Positions 49,305 to 58,935 are shown, numbered from the stretch's first letter. The stretch: DNA of 64,000 nt from Agromyces sp. Marseille-P2726 (GCF_902809835.1 NZ_CADDWM010000004.1:1-64000); one strand, 5' to 3'. Translations and numbers: made by a program. Notes: generated from the letters alone by a model not told the origin.

Positions 49305-50672
49305 ATGACGGAACCCGCGCGCGCAGCGCAGCGGCATGCGCTGACGAGCGGTCGCACCACACCTGCTCGCGCCGGCGCGTCCACCGTCGGCGATTCGAGC
49401 TTGATGCACCTGCAACTGCTCGCCGGGAATCGCGCGGTCTCCACGATGGTCGCCCAGCGTGCGCCGTTCGCGTTCGCCCAGCGCCAGAAGCACCCGGGAA
49501 CGGTCGCGCGGTCGGCGTTCGCGCAGAGTGTCTTCGAGCAACTCGAGAAGCGCAACGTGACGGCCGACGGCGGGGCGTTGTTCCTGCTGAACGGGCAGAA
49601 CCCGCCCGGCCTCATGGCTGCCGTCGACCAGGTCGCCCCGCTGCGCGAGCTCGGACTGGTGGGTGCGACCGGCCCCAATCCCTTCGACGGCCCTCGGCTC
49701 GCGACGGCATTCCAGGCCTCGATGTCGGGCAAGTCCGCGGACGGAGTGGCCGCCTTGGAGCTGCTGGATGCGTACCGCAGCTACGGCGACGACGTCACGG
49801 GATTCTGGCGCGACAAGGTGGGGCCGATCTCGGCCAAGCGATTGGAGCAACTGCTCCTGGTCTACGACCGGCGCGTGCTCGACTCGTTCAAGCGGTACCT
49901 CGAACACGCTCCGCCGAAGGTGGCGATGAAGGTCGGCCCCATCCTCGGGAAGCTGTTCGACCCCGACCCGAAGGACATCGAGCTGGAGTTCCGGCCCGAT
50001 CAGTTCGTGGTCGCCGTGACGATCAGGTACCCCGACGGCCACGACGGACCTGCCCAGTGGCCGATGGGGGTGATGATCGCCCGAGTCAAGGGTCGCGTCG
50101 CGGCGATGATCACGGCTCGCGGCGGCCCCTGGGAGTCGCGGGTCGAGAAGAGCGGTCATCGCGCCGATCCGTCGAAGCCGGGCACGTACAAGCTGGGCAA
50201 GGGCGCCCCGGTGGTCGGGCCGTTCTGGGATGCCGCCCAGATCCGATGGGGCGCCGAGGTGCGCACGGTCGCGGGCCCGACCGGACCGGAGGTCGAGTAC
50301 CGCACCGACAGCGGGAAGTGGGTGAACACCCTCAAGCTGAAGAAACCGATCTCGCGAGCATTGATCCTCGATTGGCAGAAGATCCTCGGCCGGCCCCCGC
50401 TGGTGCCGTCGAGCTGGACGCTGAACCCGTTCGGTCCCCGCGGCTACCAGGTGGGCGACACCGACGTCTTCATCCACACGACGCAGCCGAACGAGGACCA
50501 GTACAACGGCAAGCTCGAGGAGCAACTCGATTTCTCGCACGGCTGCATCCACATCAAGCCCAGCGATCGCGACCGGCTCGAGTCGATGAAGCTGCTGAAG
50601 GCGGGCGCGACGGTCATCATCCGTCCGTACCGGCGCGGCGTGAAGGAGTACGGCAAACCACCGGAACGCTGA
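49305..50672 (+). CDS. L,D-transpeptidase (YkuD)-like protein with an N-terminal AGNRAV motif
   Basis: 455 residues. The C-terminal third is a YkuD-type catalytic domain: GDTDVFIHTTQPN, then LDFSHGCIHIKPSDRD, giving the conserved SHGC with nucleophile Cys about 414 and His about 412. Earlier blocks ARGGPWESRV and KPGTYKLGKGAPVV fit family strands. No signal peptide or lipobox is visible. Residues about 33-48 read LMHLQLLAGNRAVSTMVAQR, a motif known from N-termini of DUF4157 and extracellular-contractile-injection-system cargo proteins. The middle (about 60-230) is helical with no recognised domain. Wall editing from inside an injection particle is a hypothesis; ordinary Ldt activity is possible. 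Confidence 0.82.
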   Translation: MTEPARAAQRHALTSGRTTPARAGASTVGDSSLMHLQLLAGNRAVSTMVAQRAPFAFAQRQKHPGTVARSAFAQSVFEQLEKRNVTADGGALFLLNGQNPPGLMAAVDQVAPLRELGLVGATGPNPFDGPRLATAFQASMSGKSADGVAALELLDAYRSYGDDVTGFWRDKVGPISAKRLEQLLLVYDRRVLDSFKRYLEHAPPKVAMKVGPILGKLFDPDPKDIELEFRPDQFVVAVTIRYPDGHDGPAQWPMGVMIARVKGRVAAMITARGGPWESRVEKSGHRADPSKPGTYKLGKGAPVVGPFWDAAQIRWGAEVRTVAGPTGPEVEYRTDSGKWVNTLKLKKPISRALILDWQKILGRPPLVPSSWTLNPFGPRGYQVGDTDVFIHTTQPNEDQYNGKLEEQLDFSHGCIHIKPSDRDRLESMKLLKAGATVIIRPYRRGVKEYGKPPER

Positions 50673-50872
50673 GCGGCACGCGGCATCCCTCCGACAGGCG
50701 ATGGCGGAGGCGTGCGCCGGTTCGCGAAGTCCGCCGCGGGTTCTCGGCGCCACGCAAGAAAGCGGCGCCGGCCCGCAACACATCGCGGGAAGCGCGCGTC
50801 TAGCCTTGAAGTGCCGGCACATCGGCCGGATTCCACGCCGCCCTCGCGGCCGTACCGGGAACGGAGGCTCAC

Positions 50873-52351
50873 ATGTCGAACATCACGATCGACGCCATCA
50901 TCGGCGAACCCGAGGTTCTCGAAGACGGGATGACTCGCGCAGACCTCGCGCTCGCAGCGGGCGTCGAGACCGACCCGGCCTGGCTCCGCCTGAAGGAGTC
51001 CGCGACGAAGCTCCAGGCGCTCCAGGTGAAGGACGGATCGGTGCCCGATGAGGGCGACCACACGGAGGCGTCCGCCCTCGTCGACGCCATCGTGGAGTCG
51101 ATCGAGGCGCTCGCGCCGCGGTTCCCGCACGAGCGGGCGTACCTCGCGGCATCCGTCGCCGACTTCCGACGCTGGCAGGCCGAGGGATTCGGGATTCCCG
51201 ACTTCCTCGACTCGCTCGTCGAGTTCCAGCCGCAGCAGCACCGCATCGACGGGATCCGCCACCTCGTGGTCTTCCCGATGTACACGCAGAACGGCTCGCC
51301 CGACCGGCACGTCGAGGCGCTCATCGTCGAGACGATCTGGCCCGAGTTCATCGCCGCACTCGAAGCGGGCGAGTACTCGAACAAGCTGTTCGTCTCGCTG
51401 CGCCTGGTCGACTTCACCCCCGGGTACGACACGAATTCGGCGGTGCTGTTCCCCGAGACCGTGGCGATGCGCGAGATCCCGCCGTTCACGTGGGGTGCGA
51501 TCTTCCAGGACCGTGAAGCCGCCCGTTACCGCCGCGTCGTGCGTGCGGCATCCGAGATCACGAAGCTCGAGCTGCCAGACGACGCGGCCTCCCTGCTCGA
51601 GGACCAGGAACTGGCGGAACGCACCTTCGTGATGTGGGACATCATCCACGACCGCACCCACATGCGCGGCGACCTGCCGTTCGATCCGTTCATGATCAAG
51701 CAGCGCATGCCGTACTTCCTCTACTCGCTCGAGGAGCTGCGGTGCGACCTCACCGCGTTCCGCGAGTCGGTGAAGATCGAGCGCACGCTGCGATCGAGGT
51801 CGACGACAGTGCCGACCGACGGCAGCGCGGCGGCGCCGCTCTCCGACGTCGAGCAGCAGCTGCTCGAGCACGCGAAGCTCGTGCAGTACGCGGTGATCTT
51901 CGACCGCATCTTCCGCTTCGCCATCACCGGCTCGCGCGTGCGAAACTACGACGGGCTCGGCGGGCAGCTGCTGTTCGCCTGGCTGCACCAGAAGCACGTG
52001 CTGGAGTGGACGGATGTCTCGCTCAGCTTCGACTGGGACGCCGTGGCCGACGCGGTCGTCGAACTCGGCGACGCGATCGACGAGTTGTACTGGAAGTCGA
52101 TCGACCGCCCGAAGACGGCGCACTGGCTCGCCGCCTACGAGCTCGTGCGCAGCGTGCTGACGCCGAATCCCGCGTCGGTGTGGGCCGAGGGCCTTCCGCG
52201 CGAGGTGCTCGCCGGACCGCCGAAGGGCTACACCGATCTCGTGATGGACGACGAGTTCCCGCTGTCGATGTTCTACGAGGCCCTCGACAAGAAGATGAAG
52301 CCCGTCATCGAGTCGACGGTGGGCATCACGGCGAACACGCCCGATGCCTGA
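50873..52351 (+). CDS. DUF6421-like protein
   Basis: A 492-residue soluble protein, ATG 50873 (MSNITIDAIIGEPEVLEDG) after ACGGAGG. Recognisable conserved blocks are RIDGIRHLVVFPMYTQNGSP, EALIVETIWPEFIAALEAGE, FVMWDIIHDRTHMRGDLPFD (a His-Asp-x-x-His-rich segment that could bind metal) and QLLFAWLHQKHVLEWTD. I believe it matches the actinobacterial DUF6421 family, recalled rather than searched. The stop overlaps the SDR gene start by 8 bp, so the two form an operon. Function unknown. Confidence 0.8.
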   Translation: MSNITIDAIIGEPEVLEDGMTRADLALAAGVETDPAWLRLKESATKLQALQVKDGSVPDEGDHTEASALVDAIVESIEALAPRFPHERAYLAASVADFRRWQAEGFGIPDFLDSLVEFQPQQHRIDGIRHLVVFPMYTQNGSPDRHVEALIVETIWPEFIAALEAGEYSNKLFVSLRLVDFTPGYDTNSAVLFPETVAMREIPPFTWGAIFQDREAARYRRVVRAASEITKLELPDDAASLLEDQELAERTFVMWDIIHDRTHMRGDLPFDPFMIKQRMPYFLYSLEELRCDLTAFRESVKIERTLRSRSTTVPTDGSAAAPLSDVEQQLLEHAKLVQYAVIFDRIFRFAITGSRVRNYDGLGGQLLFAWLHQKHVLEWTDVSLSFDWDAVADAVVELGDAIDELYWKSIDRPKTAHWLAAYELVRSVLTPNPASVWAEGLPREVLAGPPKGYTDLVMDDEFPLSMFYEALDKKMKPVIESTVGITANTPDA

Positions 52352-53006
52352 CATGACCGTCGCGGGCCGGACGGTGCTCATCGCGGGAGCGACGAGCGCC
52401 TCCGGCCATGCGGTCGCGCGGGCGCTGCTCGACGCCGACGCACGCGTCATCGCGGTCGGCAGCGACCAGGGCCGCATCGACGCGATGACGGCCGAGCTGC
52501 CGGGCATCCTGGGCGAACGCGCCGACCTCACCGACAGCGATGAGGTGCTCGAGCTCGCGATGCGGGTGCACGCTTCCGTCGGAGAGGTCGACGGCGTCAT
52601 CCACCTCGTGGGCGGGTGGCGCGGCGGTGGCGGCATCCTCGGGCAGTCCGACGAGGACTACCGCGTGCTCGAGCGGTCGTTCACGGCGCTGCGGCACGTG
52701 AGCCGCGCGTTCTGGACCGACCTCGTCGCGTCTCGGGCCGGGCGGGTGGCGATGGTCTCGTCCACGACGGTTGCCGCGCCCTCGGCGGGCAGTGCGAACT
52801 ACACCGCGGTGAAGGCCGCCAGCGAGTCGTGGATGCGGTCGCTCGCTCAGGGCTTCGCCAAGGCCGAGGTTCCCGCCGCGGCCACGATCTTCCGTGTGAG
52901 TTCGCTCGCCGGCCTCGAGGAGCGACTGGCGGCATCCGTGGTCGAGCTCTGGAACTCGGATGCCGAGTCGCTGAACGGGCGCGTCATCGAACTCGCCGCC
53001 GACTGA
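52344..53006 (+). CDS. Short-chain dehydrogenase/reductase (overlaps DUF6421 gene)
   Basis: 220-residue SDR. The Rossmann motif is AGATSASGHAVARALLDAD (about 14-32), with GVIHLVGGWRGGGG in place of the usual NNAG region, and catalytic Ser plus YTAVK in MVSSTTVAAPSAG and NYTAVKAASESW. ATG 52344 overlaps the upstream gene; a second ATG at 52353 is possible. Close co-occurrence of an SDR with the DUF6421 protein suggests one pathway, but no substrate can be named. Confidence 0.88.
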   Translation: MPDMTVAGRTVLIAGATSASGHAVARALLDADARVIAVGSDQGRIDAMTAELPGILGERADLTDSDEVLELAMRVHASVGEVDGVIHLVGGWRGGGGILGQSDEDYRVLERSFTALRHVSRAFWTDLVASRAGRVAMVSSTTVAAPSAGSANYTAVKAASESWMRSLAQGFAKAEVPAAATIFRVSSLAGLEERLAASVVELWNSDAESLNGRVIELAAD

Positions 53007-53036
53007 CCGGGATCAGGTCGCGGCGGGGGTCTCGCC

Positions 53037-53735
53037 TCAGTTCGTGCCGCCGGTCACGTGCACGGCGTAGCCCCAGCAGCCGGCCTGCTGCCAACGGTAG
53101 TCGTCGCCCACGCCGGCGTCGCCGTGCAATGCGAGCTCCCACGCCGCAACCTCGTCGGGCGGGAGGTCGGCGGGCATGGGCGCGAAGCGGTTCGTCGGGT
53201 GGGAGCTGGGGTTCCACCACTCCCAGTACAGGTACTCGTACCCCGATTCGGCCATGCACTCGCGCACGATCTGCTGGAAGGCCAGCCACGCCTGCTGCTC
53301 TTCGGGCGTGGGCGTGCCCCGGTCGGGCCGGTCGAACGAGGCTTCGGGACCGTCGATCGGGGGGTCGTCGACCGAGGGGTCGTCGTCGCCCGGTTCGTCG
53401 GGAGCGGGCGTCGGTGTCGCACCGGGTGTCGGGGCCGGCGTGGGCGTCGGCTCGGGAGTCGGCGTGGGCGTCGGGGCGCCAGGCGGCGTGGGCGATTCGG
53501 TGGCGCCGTCGGGCGTCGGCGACTCGATCGCCTCAGCTCCTTCTTCGAGAGCAGGATCACCGGGACCGGTGACGCCCTGCTCGACGTCGTACTCGCTGGG
53601 CTCGGTCGTCGCGGGCGCGGGATAGCGGGCGTCGTAGAAGACCGGTGCACCGGTGGTGGCGGCGGCGGCACCGACGAAGACGGCGGCGGCGAAGGCTGCG
53701 ACGACGCCGCCGCTCAGCAGCAGTACCTTTCGCAT
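53037..53735 (-). CDS. Secreted/anchored protein with a Thr-Pro-rich stalk
   Basis: 232 residues from ATG 53735 (MRKVLLLSGGVVAAFAAAVF), one N-terminal helix acting as signal or anchor. A low-complexity region of Pro-Thr-Pro-Thr repeats (about 85-125) links it to a C-terminal domain of about 90 residues with several Trp and Cys (ECMAESGYEYLYWEWWN, GDDYRWQQAGCWGYAVH). Two Cys, one in each of these segments, could pair outside the cell. Such proteins are common hypothetical exports in actinobacteria; no function is known. Confidence 0.82.
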   Translation of the reverse strand: MRKVLLLSGGVVAAFAAAVFVGAAAATTGAPVFYDARYPAPATTEPSEYDVEQGVTGPGDPALEEGAEAIESPTPDGATESPTPPGAPTPTPTPEPTPTPAPTPGATPTPAPDEPGDDDPSVDDPPIDGPEASFDRPDRGTPTPEEQQAWLAFQQIVRECMAESGYEYLYWEWWNPSSHPTNRFAPMPADLPPDEVAAWELALHGDAGVGDDYRWQQAGCWGYAVHVTGGTN

Positions 53736-53829
53736 CTCATGCCCTCCATGCGGCGCCATCCGGCGCCGAAGTCTGCCGACATGCTATCCGACCCCTGCGA
53801 CGCTCGTCTCGGCGCTCGATGACGTGACG

Positions 53830-55161
53830 TCAGGCAGGCGGCGTCGCGGCATCCGTCGCCGGCTCGTCGCCCGGAGCGGAGCCCGAGGAGGTGACCTCGA
53901 CGGCCGAGTCGGCCGGTGCCTGCTGGGCACGGCTGAGGAGCACGAAGGGAACCGCGATGGCCGTCAGGATGCCGCTCCAGAGCATCGAGCCGCCGTATCC
54001 GCCGAGGTCGGCCGAACGACCCAGGAAGGGCTGGAACACCGCACCGCCGCCGCTTCCGAGCAGCGAGTCGAAGGAGAGCACCGTGGCGCGCTGCTTCGAG
54101 GGGATCATGTCGTTCAGGTACGAGCGGTGCACGGGGTCGTCGACCGACGACGCGATGCCCCACAGCGTGATCAGCGCGATCGCCAGCCAGAAGTCTTCGG
54201 TGAAGGCGAGCGCCACGAGCACCGCGGCGCTCGAGCCGATGGCGAGCAGGATCGCAGAGGTTCGCTTGCGGAACAGCCGCCGCACGTACGGGGCGACCAG
54301 GCCGCCCACGACACCGCCCCCCGCCAGGATCGCGGCAGCGAGTCCAGCGATGGAGTACGCGCCCTCATCGCCCCAGAGCTCGAGCAGGTACGGCTGCAGC
54401 GCGTAGAACACGTAGATGCCGACCCCGGCGGTGAACGGCGTGGCGAGCATCAGCCATCGCACCGGTGCATTGCCGAGGCCGTACTTGACCGAGGCGCGGA
54501 AGACCGTGCGCGTTGCCGCGATCGGTCCGGCACCCCGCTCGGGCGTGAATCCGAGGTCGCGCATGAGCAGCGCGGCCACGACGAACATGATGAGCAGCAC
54601 GCCGCCACGGATGAGGAACGGCACCCCGAGATCGGTCAGCTGCGCCACCACGCCACCGAGCACCGACCCCGCCAGCATCGCGATGCTCGACACGATGAGT
54701 GCGCGGCCGAACACCGTCTCGAGGCTTCCCCGGTATTCCGTGGCCCTCAGCGCGTCGACGAGCCAGGCGTCGACGGCGCCGGAGAAGAAGGTGAAGCCCA
54801 GCCCGAGCAGCACGGACACGATGGCCCACGCCCAGAACGGAGACTGCCAGACCCAGAGCAGCCAGTACATCACCGTCGTCACGGCGAGCGTGAGGGTGCC
54901 CAGCAGGTACGAGGCACGGCGGCCGAGCGTGTCGGCGACGACGCCCGTCGGGATCTCGAAAAGGAACATGCCCGCGCTGAAGAATGCGTTGGCCGCGAAC
55001 GCCTCGAGGTTCGAGAGCCCGGCGTCGAGCAGGAACAGGGTGTTGATTCCCCAGATGAACGAGGCGGCGAGCGTATTGCCGAGCATCAGCGTGTAGTACA
55101 CGCCCTGCACCCGGCGCGGCGTCGGAGTCGGGCTCGTCGCCGCCTGCCGCCGCGTGGTCAT
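53830..55161 (-). CDS. MFS-family transporter
   Basis: 443-residue carrier with twelve predicted helices. Motif A-like loop GVVADTLGRRASYLLGT (about 74-90), matching the DR/KxGRR pattern, and VDAWLVDALRATEYRGSLET in the central region are visible. The N-terminus starts TRRQAATSPTPTPRRVQGVY. The C-terminal tail (about 30 residues) is acidic and Pro/Ala-rich. Substrate unknown; drug-efflux or sugar carriers are the usual relatives. Confidence 0.9.
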   Translation of the reverse strand: MTTRRQAATSPTPTPRRVQGVYYTLMLGNTLAASFIWGINTLFLLDAGLSNLEAFAANAFFSAGMFLFEIPTGVVADTLGRRASYLLGTLTLAVTTVMYWLLWVWQSPFWAWAIVSVLLGLGFTFFSGAVDAWLVDALRATEYRGSLETVFGRALIVSSIAMLAGSVLGGVVAQLTDLGVPFLIRGGVLLIMFVVAALLMRDLGFTPERGAGPIAATRTVFRASVKYGLGNAPVRWLMLATPFTAGVGIYVFYALQPYLLELWGDEGAYSIAGLAAAILAGGGVVGGLVAPYVRRLFRKRTSAILLAIGSSAAVLVALAFTEDFWLAIALITLWGIASSVDDPVHRSYLNDMIPSKQRATVLSFDSLLGSGGGAVFQPFLGRSADLGGYGGSMLWSGILTAIAVPFVLLSRAQQAPADSAVEVTSSGSAPGDEPATDAATPPA

Positions 55162-55431
55162 CGCGTCCCCTCCCCCCGAGCCACCCGCCCATCATGCTCC
55201 ACATGTGGCGCGGGGCCAAGACCCCTGACGGCCACGCAGCGCCACGACGGTTCTGCCGATCGTCGGCAGGAGTCGAGCGTTCGTCGGTGTCTTCGGTTGA
55301 CGACCCGAAAGAGGCGGGATGCCGCGGCGGAGAACCCGAGCACGTCTCGGTGTCGACGGCCACCTCGGGTCAGCAGGCGCAAGGAACTCTCTTCGGAGCG
55401 CAACCTGGAGGCGGACCCGCTCGGGGAGGCA

Positions 55432-57150
55432 TCAGGGCGAACTCCGATGTCGCACCCAGTCCTGGGCGTCGCGGAACGCACGGTGCACCGACTCGCCGAC
55501 CCACTCCGAACTCTCGTACACGCCGACGGGGCTGAGGCGTTCGAGCAGCCCGCCGGCCGCGAGCACGTTGCGGATCCGCTCGCCGGCGATGACGGCCCAC
55601 AGCGTCGAGCCCTGCTTCTCGAGGTCGTCGAGGTAGCGGCCGAGCACGGCGACGAGTGACAGCCCCATCTCGTCGACCCCGCGCAGCCGGACGATGACGA
55701 CCGACCCCCGGGAGTCGCTGTCGACCTTCGGCAGCTGCGACTCGAACACGGGGGCGGTGGCGTACGACAGGTTGCCGTACGGCTGTAGCACCACCACGTC
55801 GTGCGCCGGCACGATGTCGACGGGATCGACTTCGCGCATGCGGCCGCCGGAGTGGAGCTCGAGCTGGCGAACGCGAAGGCGGTTCGACTGCTGCGCGACG
55901 AACAGGATGACCGCGAGGCCCACGCCCACGAGCACCGCGAACTGCAGCGGGATGAGCAGGGTGAGCGCGAACGTGACCCCCATGACGGTCGTCTGCAGCG
56001 GCCCCGTCTTCGCGACCGACAGCACGCGAGCCGGCTTGATCGCCTGCACGCCCACCACCATGAGCAGGCCGGCGAGCGCCGGCATCGCGACCCAGGCGAC
56101 GACGGCGGATGCCACGAGGATGACGAGCGCCATGACGGCGGCGGCGATGAACAGCGCGAGTCGGGTTCGTGCTCCGGCGGCGACGATCAGGCCCGATGCC
56201 GACATCGAGCCGCCGACCGGCATGCCGCGGAAGACACCCGCGACGATGTTGCCGAACCCCTGGCCGATGAAGTTGCGTGAGGCATCGGCCGGCTTCCCGT
56301 CGGCGTTCGGCACGCTTCCGGCGACGGCCGCACCCTGCACGAGGCCCACGAACGCGAGCGAGAGCGCGGGCACGAGGAGGGAGGCGACATCGTCGAGGCT
56401 CGGCAGAGCGGGCGCCGGAAGGCCCGACGGAACCTCCGCGACATCGGCGACCGTCTGCACCTCCCATCCGAAGCCGAGCGTGAACAGCGCCGCGAGACCG
56501 GAGCCCGCCGCGATCGCGACCACGAGCCCGAGCGAGCGGAGGGGCGTGCGCGTCAGCACCAGGATCAGGGCGATCGTGACCACTCCGACGACCAACGTCG
56601 ACAGATCGAACTGCCACGGATGCAGCACGGTGTCGACGGCGCGGAGGAGTCGGTTGCCGCCCTGCCCGGAGTACCCGGTCAGGTTCGTCAGCTGCCCGAG
56701 CACGATGTTGACCCCGACCGCCGTCACGAACCCCACCATCACGGCGGTCGGCACGAACCGCAGCATCCGGCCGCCCCTGGCGAGGCCGGCGACGATCATG
56801 ATGACGCCGGTGAGCATGGCGAGCGTGAACAGGGCGCGGTCGGCGTCGGGACGGCTCGCGAGGTCGGTATCCGAGACGATCAATGCCATCGCACCGGTCG
56901 CCTGCACCGCAAGGAACGAGCTGCCGGTGAACAGCGCGGCCCCCGCCATGCCGAACAGGAACGCGTAGATGCCCGAAACGGGGTTCACTCCTGCGAGCAG
57001 GCCGATCGCGAGCCCGTCGGGGACGCTCTCGACGCCCAGTATCGTGCCGGCCAGGGCGTCCTTGCCGAGCGTCTCGCGCCGGAACACGCTGCGCACCCGG
57101 CGCCAGCCCGCGGCGAGGCGCGGGCTCCTGACGCGCGCTCGCTCAGTCAC
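55432..57150 (-). CDS. SulP-family anion transporter with STAS domain
   Basis: Predicted sulfate/bicarbonate-type transporter of 572 residues. About 12 helices starting at DALAGTILGVESVPDGLAIG (the SulP signature) are followed from about residue 440 by a cytoplasmic STAS domain (VLQPYGNLSYATAPVFES, VVIVRLRGVDEMGLSLVA). The helical part includes NFIGQGFGNIVAGVFRGMPV, conserved in SulP. Its start overlaps the zinc-finger gene stop by 8 bp. The 270-bp gap on the right edge (55162-55431) holds nothing I can identify. Confidence 0.92.
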   Translation of the reverse strand: MTERARVRSPRLAAGWRRVRSVFRRETLGKDALAGTILGVESVPDGLAIGLLAGVNPVSGIYAFLFGMAGAALFTGSSFLAVQATGAMALIVSDTDLASRPDADRALFTLAMLTGVIMIVAGLARGGRMLRFVPTAVMVGFVTAVGVNIVLGQLTNLTGYSGQGGNRLLRAVDTVLHPWQFDLSTLVVGVVTIALILVLTRTPLRSLGLVVAIAAGSGLAALFTLGFGWEVQTVADVAEVPSGLPAPALPSLDDVASLLVPALSLAFVGLVQGAAVAGSVPNADGKPADASRNFIGQGFGNIVAGVFRGMPVGGSMSASGLIVAAGARTRLALFIAAAVMALVILVASAVVAWVAMPALAGLLMVVGVQAIKPARVLSVAKTGPLQTTVMGVTFALTLLIPLQFAVLVGVGLAVILFVAQQSNRLRVRQLELHSGGRMREVDPVDIVPAHDVVVLQPYGNLSYATAPVFESQLPKVDSDSRGSVVIVRLRGVDEMGLSLVAVLGRYLDDLEKQGSTLWAVIAGERIRNVLAAGGLLERLSPVGVYESSEWVGESVHRAFRDAQDWVRHRSSP

Positions 57151-57526
57151 CCTCGGCGGTCTCGTCGGGGGGCGGCGAGTGCAGCTGCGAGCGCCAGTCG
57201 GGCGGCACGAGGGCCTTCGGCGCCGGGGCTCCCTGCTCGACCGGCCGACTGTCGGGCGGCATCAGTTGCGGCCCGCGCAGGAACTCACCCGTCGCGTAGT
57301 TCCAGAACCAGCGCTCGCCCGGCTCGAACGACCGCGCGATCGGATGGCCCAGCTCGCGCGCGTGCTTCGATGCGTGCTGCTGGGGCGAGGAGTCGCAGCA
57401 CCCGACGTGCCCGCACTGGGCGCATCGGCGCAGGTGCCACCACCACGTCGATTCCGCGAGGCACTCGACGCAGCCGTCGCCCGACGGGGGCACCTCGGGG
57501 TTGATCGCGGTCGCTTCGCCGTTCAT
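57143..57526 (-). CDS. UBP-type zinc-finger protein
   Basis: 127-residue soluble protein with a ubiquitin-hydrolase (ZnF-UBP) fold. The zinc ligands are in GDGCVECLAE, RRCAQCGHVGCCDSSP and HASKHARELGHPIARSF, the Cys/His array of the family, with RWFWNYATGEF closing the fold. The last 35 residues are Pro-rich. Stand-alone UBP zinc fingers occur in many actinobacteria without known partner. Here it is co-transcribed with a SulP transporter, overlapping it by 8 bp. In eukaryotes the domain binds the ubiquitin C-terminus; a bacterial ligand is unknown. Confidence 0.85.
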   Translation of the reverse strand: MNGEATAINPEVPPSGDGCVECLAESTWWWHLRRCAQCGHVGCCDSSPQQHASKHARELGHPIARSFEPGERWFWNYATGEFLRGPQLMPPDSRPVEQGAPAPKALVPPDWRSQLHSPPPDETAEGD

Positions 57527-57618
57527 GCGAGAAGCCTAGGACTCGTGGGCGAGCGAGGGGCGGGGATCTCCGCCACACGACGGATCCGGCTCGAAGCCGC
57601 GATCGGTAGCGTTGAGGG

Positions 57619-58935
57619 ATGACCGCGATCCCGCCGCCTCCCGTCGTGGAGGGTGTCGAGTGGGTGCGACCTCGACCGCCGCGCGCGGCGTACCACGACG
57701 ATGTCGTACTCGCGCTCGTGCTCGCCGGGGCGACGGCCGCCAGCGTCGTGCTGTATCGCATCACGGGCTGGGGCGAGGGGGCCCCCTGGTGGGGGTCGGT
57801 GCTCTGGGTGCTCGCCATGAGCCTGCCGCTCGCCGCCAGACGTCGCTGGCCCGAGATCGTCGCGCTCGTGGCATCCGTCGCCTTCGTCGTCGGCGCGATG
57901 ACCGAGGTCGGCGAAGCGCTGTTCTCGAACATCTCGTTGTTCATCGCGATCTACACGGTGGGAGCGTGGGGCCGCAGTCGGCTGCGGGCCAACATCGTGC
58001 GCGGCGTCATCGTCGTCGGGATGTTCGCATGGCTGTTCTGGGGGCTGGTGATCGGTTCGCTCACCCCCGAGCAGGTGCCCGAGCTCTCGCGCGAGGGCGG
58101 CGTGATCTCGCCGTATCTCGCGTTCGGCCTGATCAATGTGCTGACGAACCTGCTCTACTTCGGCGGCGCGTGGTACTTCGGCGATTCCGCGTACCGCTCG
58201 GCACGTTCGCGGGCCGAGCTGCTGCAGCGCACCGCCGAACTCGCCGCCGAGCGGGAACGCAGCCGCGCCCAGGCCGTGGCGATCGAGCGCCTGCGCATCG
58301 CGCGCGAGCTGCATGACGTCGTCGCGCACCACGTCTCGGTGATCGGCGTGCAGGCCGGCGCCGCCCGGCGGGTGTTCGCGAAGGATCCCGATGCTGCCGC
58401 CGCGTCGCTCTCGGCGATCGAGTCGAGTGCCCGCGAGGCGGTCGACGAGCTGCACGGCCTGCTCGGAACCCTGCGCGGCGATGAGGAGCCCGCCGCCGAG
58501 AGCACGAGCACCCGCGGCCTCGACCGCATCGGTGAGCTCGTGGCGGAGTCCACCGAAGCGGGCGTGCCGACGACCCTGGCGGTGGTGGGGGAGCCGCGCG
58601 AGGTCTCGCCGGTCATCGGGCTGAGCGCGTACCGCATTGCCCAGGAGTCGCTCACGAACGTGCGCAAGCACGCGGGGGCGACCGCGAGCGCCGACGTGCG
58701 CGTGCGGTGGTCGGATGACGCGGTGGAGGTCGAGGTGGCGAACACCGGCTCGGCGCATACGGCCGAACTGGGGGCGGGCCGCGAGGGGAGCGGCGCGAAC
58801 GGACTCGGGCAGCTCGGCATGCGCGAGCGCGTGGCCGCGGCGGGCGGCACGATCGAGCTCGGCCCCCGCGCTCGGGGCGGGTACCTCGTGCGGGCGAGGT
58901 TCCCGCTGCGACGCGGGGAGGAGGTGCGCGCGTGA
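57619..58935 (+). CDS. NarL-type sensor histidine kinase
   Basis: 438-residue membrane kinase. N-terminal half: four to five helices (VVLALVLAGATAASVVLYRI, LWVLAMSLPLAARRRWPEIV, VGMFAWLFWGLVIGSLTPEQ). The HisKA_3 dimerisation helix holds phospho-acceptor His232 in ARELHDVVAHHVSVIG. The ATPase domain ends with GANGLGQLGMRERVAAAGG. No PAS or extracellular sensor domain is visible, so it probably senses the membrane itself. It overlaps the response regulator by 4 bp (GTGA/ATGA type). Confidence 0.92.
   Translation: MTAIPPPPVVEGVEWVRPRPPRAAYHDDVVLALVLAGATAASVVLYRITGWGEGAPWWGSVLWVLAMSLPLAARRRWPEIVALVASVAFVVGAMTEVGEALFSNISLFIAIYTVGAWGRSRLRANIVRGVIVVGMFAWLFWGLVIGSLTPEQVPELSREGGVISPYLAFGLINVLTNLLYFGGAWYFGDSAYRSARSRAELLQRTAELAAERERSRAQAVAIERLRIARELHDVVAHHVSVIGVQAGAARRVFAKDPDAAAASLSAIESSAREAVDELHGLLGTLRGDEEPAAESTSTRGLDRIGELVAESTEAGVPTTLAVVGEPREVSPVIGLSAYRIAQESLTNVRKHAGATASADVRVRWSDDAVEVEVANTGSAHTAELGAGREGSGANGLGQLGMRERVAAAGGTIELGPRARGGYLVRARFPLRRGEEVRA

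Noticed and set aside
55162..55431. Possible RNA gene or short ORF in the 270-bp gap before SulP
   Set aside because: No stable hairpin, promoter-like sequence or credible start was found; the frames are Arg-rich shadows.
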